From Lachnospiraceae bacterium (GTDB lineage: Bacteria > Bacillota > Clostridia > Lachnospirales > Lachnospiraceae): a stretch of DNA of 64,000 bases. The notes below the pieces were generated by a model. It was not told where the DNA came from and ran no database searches. It was given only the letters and a program-made list of their open reading frames with translations. Positions 24,455 to 31,910 of this stretch are shown in pieces. The translations under genes and the position numbers were made by a program. The stretch covers positions 1 through 64,000 of the forward strand of contig CABJAV010000011.1 in the NCBI GenBank assembly GCA_902363675.1, in the 5' to 3' direction. Position 1 is the first letter of the stretch. Every line of letters starts with the position of its first letter.

Positions 24455-25414
24455 ATGAAACGTAAAATAGATAGAAAAATGATAACATTTCTTATGGTGA
24501 TGGCTCTTATTCTGACAGCATCTTGTGGAGATGTAAATGTGCAGGCAGCAGCTAAAAAAGCCACAAAAAAGGAAGCTGCAAAAACAACAGAAACATCTTC
24601 CTTTTATAAAAATAAGCAAAAAATTTATCTGGATTCTTCATGGAAATATGCTGACCATGCCAAAATCACTTCTGGCTATGCAGTCATGTATACCGCTAAA
24701 AAGAACCGGAAAGATATTGTGATTGCAGTGAATGCAGGGCATGGAACAAAGGGTGGTTCTTCAGTAAAGACGCTTTGCCATCCGGATGGGTCTCCGAAAT
24801 TGACGGGAGGAACGACACAAGCGGGGGCCATTCAGGCAGTGGCGGTATCGGATGGTATGACTTTTCGTGATGGAACCGCGGAACGCGATGTGACACTTCG
24901 CATGGCAAAGATCCTTAAAAAGAAACTTCTGGCAGAAGGGTATGATGTGTTAATGGTCCGCGACGGGAAAGATGTTCAGCTGGACAATGTTGCCCGCACA
25001 GTCATCTGCAATAATGTGGCAGATTGTCATATTGCATTGCATTGGGACAGCGACGGACTTCGTTACGATAAAGGCGCTTTTGCAATTTCTGTGCCTAAGG
25101 GATTAAAGAAGAAAAAGCCGGTGTCATCTTATTGGGAACAGCACGAGGCATTGGGAGCTGCGTTGGTCAAAGGCCTCCGTTCCAACGGAGTGAAAATCAG
25201 TGGAACCGGTGCCACGGCAATTGATTTGACACAAACCTCCTACAGTACGATTCCTTCTGTCGATATGGAACTCGGCAATCAGTGCTCGGACCACAGTGAC
25301 AGGAAACTGGAAGTGCTTGCGGACGGTCTTGTGCAGGGTGTTAATAAATATGTAAAAAAGCATATAAAGATCGCATCTTTGCGTGATTATAAGAAAAATG
25401 GTGGACCGAAATAA
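24455..25414 (+). CDS. N-acetylmuramoyl-L-alanine amidase (Amidase_3 type), lipoprotein-like signal
   Basis: 319 residues from ATG 24455 (GGAG 7 bases upstream). A signal segment ending LTASCGDV suggests a lipoprotein or secreted protein. The zinc site of Amidase_3 is visible: AVNAGHGTKG (His), DGTAERDVTLRMA (Glu), IALHWDSD (His), and a late catalytic Glu in DMELGNQCS. It cleaves the lactyl-amide bond of peptidoglycan. A loop of ~50 residues after the first His is longer than usual. Its leader carries a dispersed palindromic repeat. Confidence 0.85.
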   Translation: MKRKIDRKMITFLMVMALILTASCGDVNVQAAAKKATKKEAAKTTETSSFYKNKQKIYLDSSWKYADHAKITSGYAVMYTAKKNRKDIVIAVNAGHGTKGGSSVKTLCHPDGSPKLTGGTTQAGAIQAVAVSDGMTFRDGTAERDVTLRMAKILKKKLLAEGYDVLMVRDGKDVQLDNVARTVICNNVADCHIALHWDSDGLRYDKGAFAISVPKGLKKKKPVSSYWEQHEALGAALVKGLRSNGVKISGTGATAIDLTQTSYSTIPSVDMELGNQCSDHSDRKLEVLADGLVQGVNKYVKKHIKIASLRDYKKNGGPK

Positions 25415-25497
25415 GAAAGCTGACATTCAAGGATAGTGTCAAGTTTTCTATGAAAACTTGATATGTAGGGGCAATGCATCTTTGATGCATTACAATC

Positions 25498-25544
25498 ATC
25501 AGCCCATTTGCTGAAAGCAAATTTTACATGGGCTGATGTTCAAT
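25498..25544 (+). repeat. Dispersed palindromic repeat, copy 2
   Basis: ATCAGCCCATTTGCTGAAAG continues AGCAAATTTTACATGGGCTGAT; the 10-base outer arms ATCAGCCCAT/ATGGGCTGAT are perfect inverted repeats and the inner TTTGCT/AGCAAA also pair. The same element occurs at 24392-24437. Both copies lie just upstream of a gene start. Confidence 0.75.
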
Positions 25545-25559
25545 AAGGGAGATTACAAA

Positions 25560-25733
25560 ATGGAAACATGGTATTATGAAGTAGTAAGTATTGATGGAGA
25601 TTATGCGAATTTAAAGCGAACTGACATTGAGAGTGATGATCTCAAACTGGTAGCGCGTGCATTGCTTCCACCGGAGATCATGGAGGGAAGCCGGTTGAAA
25701 TATGAGCTGATGCAATATTTTATGGTCGAATAA
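25560..25733 (+). CDS. Small protein, DUF3006-like
   Basis: 57 residues from ATG 25560 with AAGGGAG 9 bases upstream. The pattern SIDGDYANL ... VARALLPPEIMEGSRLKYEL resembles the small beta-barrel DUF3006 family, whose members are about 60-80 residues and of unknown function. It stands alone between a repeat element and a terminator. Confidence 0.55.
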   Translation: METWYYEVVSIDGDYANLKRTDIESDDLKLVARALLPPEIMEGSRLKYELMQYFMVE

Positions 25734-25839
25734 GGATCAGAAATAAAAAATAAATGGTTGGTATGCAGTATTTGGCATGCAATATTCAGTAATTCATGTT
25801 TAAGATAGCAGTTTAATTGATGATGAGTATCTATATAGA

Positions 25840-25999
25840 AAAACTGTCTCAAAATACCCCGATTTTGTTTGGAAATCGGGGTATTTTGGGGCAGTTTTTT
25901 TGCATATACCCATAGGTGGGGTATTTTGCAATGATTTTTTGGAATATACCCCCCGAACAGGGTATTTTAAGAGGATTTTTCTTCATATACCCCAGCAGG
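25840..25999. other. Terminator followed by a cluster of ATACCC/GGGTAT hairpins
   Basis: The first hairpin (25841-25897) has ~24-base arms including AAAATACCCCGATT/AATCGGGGTATTTT and ends in TTTTTTT, so it terminates the small gene upstream. It is followed by two short hairpins with the same ATACCC/GGGTAT arms (25906-25924 and 25946-25965) and a lone ATACCCC half near 25988. The 400 bases from 25734 to 26150 contain no gene that I can see. Confidence 0.6.
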
Positions 26000-26150
26000 A
26001 GTTTCCTACATAATTTTTAACAAATTTCAAATTCGCAAATTTTACAAAGGCCTTTATGGAACCAAAGTGATGTGTTTCCGGAAATAGGTATTGCAGTCAC
26101 GTATGCGTGATAGTTTATGCTTCAAAGTACGGAGAAAGGTAAAGGCCGTA

Positions 26151-26576
26151 ATGAAAAAAGTAAACGAAGTGAGTCAGCTGGCAGGAGTTAGTAAGCGAAC
26201 CTTGCAATTTTATGATGATGAGGGGTTGCTGCCGGCAGAAAGGTCAGAAGGGAACTATCGATTATACGATGATGCCGCGTTGGAACGTTTGTGGCAGATT
26301 CTGGTATATCGGGAAATGGAACTTGATTTGAAAGAAATTAAGTATCTGATGACTCTATCGGACAAAGAAAGAAATCAGTTTTTAAGGGAAAAAATTAAAA
26401 AACTCAAGCAACAGATCAAACATCTGGATGGACAGATGGAATTCATTTCTTATGTGCAGAACCATGGAATGTTACCCATTCCGCCGGAGTGTGAGAGGAA
26501 GAAGAAAACTTATGTCCAGAGTATTTCGGAGTTGAGGAAAATGAAAAACCAAAAAAGGGAGGAAAAAGAGAAATGA
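26151..26576 (+). CDS. MerR family transcriptional regulator
   Basis: 141 residues from ATG 26151. The MerR winged helix is plain (VNEVSQLAGVSKRTLQFYDD, then EGLLPAERSEGNYRLYDD), followed by a dimerisation helix rich in Lys/Gln. There is no cysteine metal site and no large ligand domain, so it may be an effector-independent or redox-insensitive regulator. It overlaps the following lipoprotein gene by 4 bases, which suggests that the two are co-expressed. Confidence 0.88.
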   Translation: MKKVNEVSQLAGVSKRTLQFYDDEGLLPAERSEGNYRLYDDAALERLWQILVYREMELDLKEIKYLMTLSDKERNQFLREKIKKLKQQIKHLDGQMEFISYVQNHGMLPIPPECERKKKTYVQSISELRKMKNQKREEKEK

Positions 26577-27400
26577 AAAAGAAAATAGTAATGATGTTAT
26601 TTATGCTGGTTGTTGTATGTTCCACTGGAGCGTGTGGATCAAGAGGTTCGACGCCAACAGCAGAGGAAAGCATAAACCAGGAGGAATTCAAGGAAATAAA
26701 ATGGCCAACAAGTGAAATTGTACAGTTGTTGCCTCAACCAAAGTCAAATATCGGGAAAATAGATATGGAAGCTTCGAGTGCGTTTTATGTATATATAGGT
26801 AATACTTCGGAGGATGAATACAATTTATACGTAGATGACTGTATGGAGAATGGTTTTACAGTAGATTATTGGCGCACAGATGATTCCTATTATGGAGATA
26901 ATAAGGATGGGTATCATGTCTCTGTAGATTATGAGGGAAATGATGTCATGTATATCAGCATTACAGAACCTTATGATACAGATACGGAGAAAGAAGAAAA
27001 TACAGAAGAGGTCAATAAAGCAGAAAAGGTAGAAAATACGCAGGAGAAAGAAAAAGTAAAGGATACAGAGAAAGACACGAAGAAAAAGGAAAAGAGTGAG
27101 AAAAAGAAAATATCCAAAAAGAAATCGGCAAAAGATAAGAGTGGAGTAAGTAAAGATTTCAAGAAAATGATGGATAGTTACGAGGCGTTTTTTGATAAGT
27201 ATGTGGATTTCATGAAAACGTATCAGGATTCCGATGATGCGATAGGAATGATGAGTGACTATGCAGAATATATGAAACAGTATGCTGATTATATGGAAAA
27301 ATTGGATGAGGTAAATACCGACGATTTGTCCGCAGCAGATCTTGCATATTACACGGAAGTGCAGGCGCGTATCATGAAGAAACTGGCAGAAATTTCGTAA
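26573..27400 (+). CDS. Lipoprotein with DUF6591-like C-terminal domain
   Basis: 275 residues. Signal and lipobox STGACG (Cys about 21). Residues ~35-130 form an acidic, strand-rich domain. A long Lys/Glu linker (~135-190: ENTEEVNKAEKVENTQEK and on) leads to a C-terminal helical domain (FKKMMDSYEAFFDKYVDFMK, then YAEYMKQYADYMEKLDEV), which is typical of DUF6591. The function of this family is unknown. It begins with ATGA overlap after the MerR gene. Confidence 0.8.
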   Translation: MKKKIVMMLFMLVVVCSTGACGSRGSTPTAEESINQEEFKEIKWPTSEIVQLLPQPKSNIGKIDMEASSAFYVYIGNTSEDEYNLYVDDCMENGFTVDYWRTDDSYYGDNKDGYHVSVDYEGNDVMYISITEPYDTDTEKEENTEEVNKAEKVENTQEKEKVKDTEKDTKKKEKSEKKKISKKKSAKDKSGVSKDFKKMMDSYEAFFDKYVDFMKTYQDSDDAIGMMSDYAEYMKQYADYMEKLDEVNTDDLSAADLAYYTEVQARIMKKLAEIS

Positions 27401-27428
27401 AAAATATTTAGAAAAGTGAGATAAAGAA

Positions 27429-27478
27429 ATCGGAAGTTTAATGTTGTCAAGTGATGATATTGAACTTCCGGTTTTTTA
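27429..27478 (+). terminator. Rho-independent terminator
   Basis: CGGAAGTTTAAT pairs with ATTGAACTTCCG (12 bp, one G-U), followed by GTTTTTTATT. It ends the MerR-lipoprotein unit. Confidence 0.8.
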
Positions 27479-27599
27479 TTAAATGATAAAAGAACAAATC
27501 TTGTTTATAAAGATTGTTTTTGCAATAGCGTTAGGCTATACTTTAGATAATTCATAAAATGCTTTAATTGATGAACAGAAGAATGGTGGAAAGGATAAA

Positions 27600-27725
27600 A
27601 TGAAAGACAAGTCAAAGAGTACACAGGGGAAAAAGGGAATGAAGAAAATAGGAAAAGTGGTTGCAATAATTGTTGCAATAATAGTTATATTTTACGCACT
27701 TGTACTTATAACAGCATGGCTATAA
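27600..27725 (+). CDS. Small single-span membrane protein (41 aa)
   Basis: ATG 27600 has GAAAGG 6 bases upstream. The 41-residue product has a basic cytoplasmic start (KDKSKSTQGKKGMKKIG) and one strong hydrophobic helix (VVAIIVAIIVIFYALVLITA). It lies 45 bases before the DUF4230 gene and may be in its transcript. Small proteins of this form often modulate larger membrane proteins. No family is recognised. Confidence 0.55.
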   Translation: MKDKSKSTQGKKGMKKIGKVVAIIVAIIVIFYALVLITAWL

Positions 27726-27770
27726 TAAGAAGATTACGGTAATTGAATTTAACTAAGAAAGAGAACACAT

Positions 27771-28406
27771 ATGAAAAAAATTAAAAAAATTGTGCTTGGA
27801 GTTGTATTAGCATTTTCGCTAACTGGGGTGGGGTTTATTCTTGGAAATATTGAAGATAGTGTCAAAGTAACAGATAATTCAAATTCTACTGAGTTTGACC
27901 TAAAGCTTCCGGGAGAAGTCGAGAAAAGAACTGTTACAAAAAGTGAAGTAGTATCACGTATTAGAGAAATTGGAGAATTGTCTACTTATTGCGGAGAGTA
28001 TAATTTTACGAAAACAGTTGATCAATCGAGATATTTTCTTGATGATGTGAAAATTCCAGGAACAAAAAATACGATTTCTATTGAAGGAACTGGGAATGTT
28101 AAGGTTGGATATGAAATGGCAGATATTAAGGTATCTGTAGAAAAAGAAACCATTTATATATCAATTCCAGAGGCGAAAGTAACGGACAATTATATTATTT
28201 GGGATAGCTTAAAGTATGATGAACAAAATAATATTCTTAATCCAATTCAATTTGATCAATACGAGACACTGATAGAAGAAATAGAGAAAGAAGGTCTGGC
28301 GGACGTGGAGAAAAAGGAAATTTATGAGAAAGCAGATGAAAATCTTGAGAATATAATATCCGTTTTTTTATCTGAGTTTAATGGATATAAGATTAAGTTT
28401 ATGTAA
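27771..28406 (+). CDS. Membrane-anchored DUF4230 protein
   Basis: 211 residues. An N-terminal membrane segment (IVLGVVLAFSLTGVGFILG) precedes an extracellular domain with the DUF4230 pattern: IREIGELSTYCGEYNFTKTV, IEGTGNVKVGYEMADIKVSV, TIYISIPEAKV. The function of the family is not known; it is common in gut Clostridia. It has an AGAAAGAG site upstream and ends just before the deformylase gene. Confidence 0.8.
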   Translation: MKKIKKIVLGVVLAFSLTGVGFILGNIEDSVKVTDNSNSTEFDLKLPGEVEKRTVTKSEVVSRIREIGELSTYCGEYNFTKTVDQSRYFLDDVKIPGTKNTISIEGTGNVKVGYEMADIKVSVEKETIYISIPEAKVTDNYIIWDSLKYDEQNNILNPIQFDQYETLIEEIEKEGLADVEKKEIYEKADENLENIISVFLSEFNGYKIKFM

Positions 28407-28449
28407 TGGCGGCATTAGAGAAGAAAAAATTAAGAATCGGAGAAAAACA

Positions 28450-28860
28450 ATGGTCAAAAATATTGTAAAAGGAGAACGTATTTTCTCAAAAAAGGCACAA
28501 CCGGCCACAGAGGCAGATAAGCAGGTCATAACAGACCTTTTGGATACGCTGAAAGCGAACAAAAATGTATGCGTTGGCATGGCGGCAAATATGATAGGAA
28601 TTAATAAAGCGATTATCGCTGTGTCCGCAGGACCGTTTCATTTTGCAATGGTCAATCCTGTGATCACGAAGAAGTCAGGGGAGTATCAGACAGAAGAAAG
28701 TTGTCTGTCAATCGACGGAGTGAGACCATGCACGCGTTATGAAGAAATCGAAGTGGATTATCTGGATCAGAATTTTAAAAAGCAACATGGAAAATATACA
28801 GGATGGACAGCACAGATTATTCAGCACGAAGTCGATCATTGCAATGGTGTTGTGATTTAA
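28450..28860 (+). CDS. def: Peptide deformylase family protein with a variant motif 1
   Basis: 136 residues from ATG 28450 with CGGAGAAA upstream. Metal-site motifs 2 and 3 are present: EESCLS (Cys ligand) and QHEVDHCNG (HExxH). Motif 1, normally GxGLAAxQ, reads GMAANMIG, with Asn-Met where the oxyanion Gln usually lies. Family members with this change exist as second deformylase copies in Firmicutes. It probably removes formyl groups or acts on a narrower substrate. It is short for the family (usually 150-190 residues) because the C-terminal helix is missing. Confidence 0.85.
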   Translation: MVKNIVKGERIFSKKAQPATEADKQVITDLLDTLKANKNVCVGMAANMIGINKAIIAVSAGPFHFAMVNPVITKKSGEYQTEESCLSIDGVRPCTRYEEIEVDYLDQNFKKQHGKYTGWTAQIIQHEVDHCNGVVI

Positions 28861-28885
28861 ATTATTGTTCTTAAGGAGGCATAAC

Positions 28886-31141
28886 ATGAATTTTGGAAAA
28901 AAGCAATCATACGAACAACAGGGGAATCAGGTAACATTACATTATGAGAATCAGGATGTAATCTTAACCATTCTAAAGGATGATATCATCCGCGTACTGG
29001 TGCCTTGTTGGATGAAAGACTATAAATCCAAGGCAATAGAGGGAGAAAAAGCGGTTCCGGCGAATTTTACAGTGGAAGATGTAGGGGATGCGACCGTGAT
29101 CAAAACGAAGAGCCTGACGTTGTACATTCACGACGGATTTTATATGGAGGCATACGATGCCAACGGTCATTTGCTGATGGAAGATTACCGGGGGCAGCGG
29201 GTTAAGAAAGTAGCGCTGGATCAGAAAGCAGCCGATCTGCTTGAGGCAGAAGGCCATGATGCATCAAAGTCAGAGGGTGGAGATTATGCGGTGCAGACAT
29301 TGAAAGTACTGGCACCGGAAGACAGTTTTTATGGACTTGGGGACAAAAGCGGATTTCTCAACAAACGTCACTATGAATATGAGAACTGGAACTCTGATCT
29401 GCCACAGGCGCATACAGAGGATTTCCATGCGCTGTACAAATCCATTCCATTTCTGATTTGTCTGCGTAAGGATTGTGTGTATGGTCTGTTCTTTGACAAT
29501 ACGTTCCACAGCTATCTGAATCTTGGAAAAGAGTCTGAGGAATATTTCTGTTATGGTGCGGATGACGGAAATCTGGATTATTACATTCTTGGCGGAGAGA
29601 CCATGCCAGAGGTCATCAAAAATTATACATACCTTACCGGAAGAACACCGCTGCCACAGCTTTGGACACTGGGCTATCATCAGTCCCGCTGGGGCTACAC
29701 ATCCGCAAAGGATATCATGGAAATTGCAGAGAAATATCGCAAACTGCAGATTCCGTGCGATGTCATTCATCTGGATATTGACTACATGGACAATTTCAAA
29801 GTGTTTACATGGGATGAAGAATATTATGATAAAAAAGGCGTGCTTTGCGACAAAATGGAACAGCTTGGTTTCAAGCCGGTGACGATTATCGATCCGGGAA
29901 CAAAAAAAGAGGACGGCTATTTCATGTATGAGGAAGGTGTTAAAAAAGGCTATTTTGCAAAAGACACCGAGGGAAATATTTATGTGAATGAAGTATGGCC
30001 GGGCGAATCCGTATTTCCTGATTTCGGCCGGAAAGAAGTGCGAGACTGGTGGGCGGATCATCATAAGGAACTTCTGGATATGGGCGTCCGGGGCATCTGG
30101 GATGATATGAACGAGCCGGCAAGTTTCCGGGGAGAACTTCCACAGGACGTACAGTTCCATGATGAAGAACGTCAGACAACACATGCAGAGATCCATAATG
30201 TCTATGGCCATAACATGAGCCATGCAACCTATGCCGGAATTCGCAAACATACCGGAAAACGCCCGTTTGTTATCACGCGTGCATGTTACGCCGGAAGCCA
30301 GAAATATTCTACGGTCTGGACAGGAGATAATCAGAGTCTCTGGTCACATCTGCAGATGATGGTGCCACAGATCTGTAACCTGGGAATGAGCGGTTTCACA
30401 TTTTGCGGAGCAGATGTTGGTGGTTTTGGTGCGGACTGTACACCGGAACTGTTGAGCCGATGGGTGGAAGCCGCGTGCTTTTCTCCGCTTTTCCGCAACC
30501 ATTCATGTCAGGGCTCAAAGCGTCAGGAACCATGGCAGTTTGGCGATGAAGTGGTTGCAATCAACCGTAAATATATTGAACTCCGTTACAAGTTCCTTCC
30601 ATATATTTATGATCTGTTTTACAAGGGACTTGAGACCGGTTTGCCGGTTATGCGGCCTCTGGTACTGCATTATGCGAATGACCCGGAAGTGCGCAATTTA
30701 AATGGTGAATTCCTTGTGGGTGAGCAGATGCTTGTTGCGCCGGTATTGGAGCAGGGCGCAACAAAGAAGATGGTTTACTTGCCGGAAGGTGTGTGGTATG
30801 ATTACTGGACTGGTGAAAAATTAGAGGGTAAGCAGTATCTTCTTCGGGAAGCACCGATTGATGTATGTCCGATTTACATTAAGGAAGGAAGCATTCTTCC
30901 GATGTATGATGTATGTCAGTATGTGGGAGAAAAGCCATATACGACACTGCATCTGCTAACAACACCGGGAGCTGCAACTTATGAGCATTTCCAGGATAAC
31001 GGAACGGATTATGCCTACGAAGAAGGTGCATACAACCTGTATCAGTTCACTATGGATAAAGATGGAAATGTTGTAACAGACATGCTTCATGAGAATTATC
31101 CGAAATATGAATCCATATGTGTGGAAACACTTGGAAAATAG
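28886..31141 (+). CDS. Glycoside hydrolase family 31 alpha-glucosidase
   Basis: 751 residues from ATG 28886, with a strong AAGGAGG site. The catalytic nucleophile motif GIWDDMNEPA lies near residue 405 and the acid/base motif WTGDNQSLW near residue 478. Other hallmarks are YHQSRWGYTS, DVIHLDIDYMD and FRNHSCQGSKRQEPW. No signal peptide is present, so it acts in the cytoplasm on short alpha-glucosides such as maltose or isomaltose. No sugar transporter is adjacent. It ends before a small membrane protein. Confidence 0.93.
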   Translation: MNFGKKQSYEQQGNQVTLHYENQDVILTILKDDIIRVLVPCWMKDYKSKAIEGEKAVPANFTVEDVGDATVIKTKSLTLYIHDGFYMEAYDANGHLLMEDYRGQRVKKVALDQKAADLLEAEGHDASKSEGGDYAVQTLKVLAPEDSFYGLGDKSGFLNKRHYEYENWNSDLPQAHTEDFHALYKSIPFLICLRKDCVYGLFFDNTFHSYLNLGKESEEYFCYGADDGNLDYYILGGETMPEVIKNYTYLTGRTPLPQLWTLGYHQSRWGYTSAKDIMEIAEKYRKLQIPCDVIHLDIDYMDNFKVFTWDEEYYDKKGVLCDKMEQLGFKPVTIIDPGTKKEDGYFMYEEGVKKGYFAKDTEGNIYVNEVWPGESVFPDFGRKEVRDWWADHHKELLDMGVRGIWDDMNEPASFRGELPQDVQFHDEERQTTHAEIHNVYGHNMSHATYAGIRKHTGKRPFVITRACYAGSQKYSTVWTGDNQSLWSHLQMMVPQICNLGMSGFTFCGADVGGFGADCTPELLSRWVEAACFSPLFRNHSCQGSKRQEPWQFGDEVVAINRKYIELRYKFLPYIYDLFYKGLETGLPVMRPLVLHYANDPEVRNLNGEFLVGEQMLVAPVLEQGATKKMVYLPEGVWYDYWTGEKLEGKQYLLREAPIDVCPIYIKEGSILPMYDVCQYVGEKPYTTLHLLTTPGAATYEHFQDNGTDYAYEEGAYNLYQFTMDKDGNVVTDMLHENYPKYESICVETLGK

Positions 31142-31178
31142 GCTGACGCTTGACGTTCAAAGATAGAGGGATAGATAG

Positions 31179-31379
31179 ATGACAAACAATGCAATTGATA
31201 TACTGATTCCGTCCGGAATGGTGATTATGTTACTCAGCGTGCTGGTTTTATTTATTCTTGTGATTTTGAGAAATGACCACATGAAAAAATATCAGGTCAT
31301 GGCAGTATTATTTGCACTGACCGGATATTCCGGCATGGCACTTGCAGTGATCGGAGTGCTTTATACGCTGGTTTTGTAA
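31179..31379 (+). CDS. Small two-span membrane protein
   Basis: 66 residues with two hydrophobic helices (IPSGMVIMLLSVLVLFILVI and VLFALTGYSGMALAVIGVLY) joined by a short basic loop (RNDHMKKYQ). The start follows GATAGAGGGATAGATAG, a modest ribosome binding site. No family is recognised. It lies between the glucosidase and the promoter of the cobalamin-riboswitch operon, probably read through from the glucosidase. Confidence 0.5.
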   Translation: MTNNAIDILIPSGMVIMLLSVLVLFILVILRNDHMKKYQVMAVLFALTGYSGMALAVIGVLYTLVL

Positions 31380-31386
31380 AACATTG

Positions 31387-31415
31387 TTGTAAACAAAAGC
31401 TGAATGTGCTAAGAT
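31387..31415 (+). promoter_or_regulatory. Promoter of the cobalamin-riboswitch operon
   Basis: TTGTAA (31387-31392), 17-bp spacer, TAAGAT (31410-31415), placing the start shortly before the riboswitch. Confidence 0.65.
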
Positions 31416-31436
31416 AGGGAAAGTTTCATAGGGAAG

Positions 31437-31640
31437 ATAGTTGGTGTCAGTTGAGACACATCTTAAGATGTGTCTCAACTGGTGAAAAGGGAAACAGGTG
31501 CAATTCCTGTACGATCTCGTCACTGTGATTAGGGAGTACACTTCCAAGAGGCGCACTGAACAATGTTTTGTTTGGGAAGGCGGAAGTGATGCGAGGATCT
31601 ATCAGCCAGGAGACCTGCCAATTATCTGGTACAGCACTCT
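31437..31640 (+). promoter_or_regulatory. Cobalamin riboswitch
   Basis: The class hallmarks occur in order: AAAAGGGAAACAGGTGCAAT near 31484, CTGTACGATCTCGTCACTGTGA, GGGAAGGCGGAAGTGATGCGAG, and the B12 box AGCCAGGAGACCTGCC (31605-31620). A clean leading hairpin GAGACACATCTTAAGATGTGTCTC lies at 31452-31475 (arms GAGACACATC/GATGTGTCTC). It should reduce expression of the following CbiK/ABC operon when adenosylcobalamin or a related corrinoid is plentiful. The loop that pairs with L5 is not resolved here. Confidence 0.93.
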
Positions 31641-31761
31641 GAACGGATAGCACAATTTCTTTCAGAGAGCAGATCACGAGTAATTGGTCGTACTGTTTAA
31701 GTCAAGGTAATGCAGGCTATTGTTTACCTCTCTTTTGTGATATGATTTAAAGACTGATTGC

Positions 31762-31796
31762 TCCGTCCGGAAGTCCCAGATGGAGCTTTTCTTTTG
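31762..31796 (+). terminator. Riboswitch-associated terminator
   Basis: GCTCCGTC pairs with GATGGAGC (one G-U) and is followed by TTTTCTTTT. It lies 120 bases after the riboswitch core and 115 before the first gene, so it is the likely expression platform. Confidence 0.7.
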
Positions 31797-31910
31797 CTAT
31801 CTATAGATACGTTATGACAGGAAAGCGTGTGATTTCTATGGAATATGTAGCATGAGGTTCAATGTATCGGAATTATAAAGATATTCTGATACGCAGGAAA
31901 AGGAGAAATT

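Noticed and set aside
25840..25999. CRISPR-like array
   Set aside because: The repeated ATACCC/GGGTAT units are short inverted repeats with irregular spacing and no spacer-repeat regularity.
29270..30250. 326-codon minus-strand frame inside the GH31 gene
   Set aside because: The plus strand has a strong GH31 match through the whole stretch. The minus frame is Cys/His/Phe-rich nonsense and lacks a start site.
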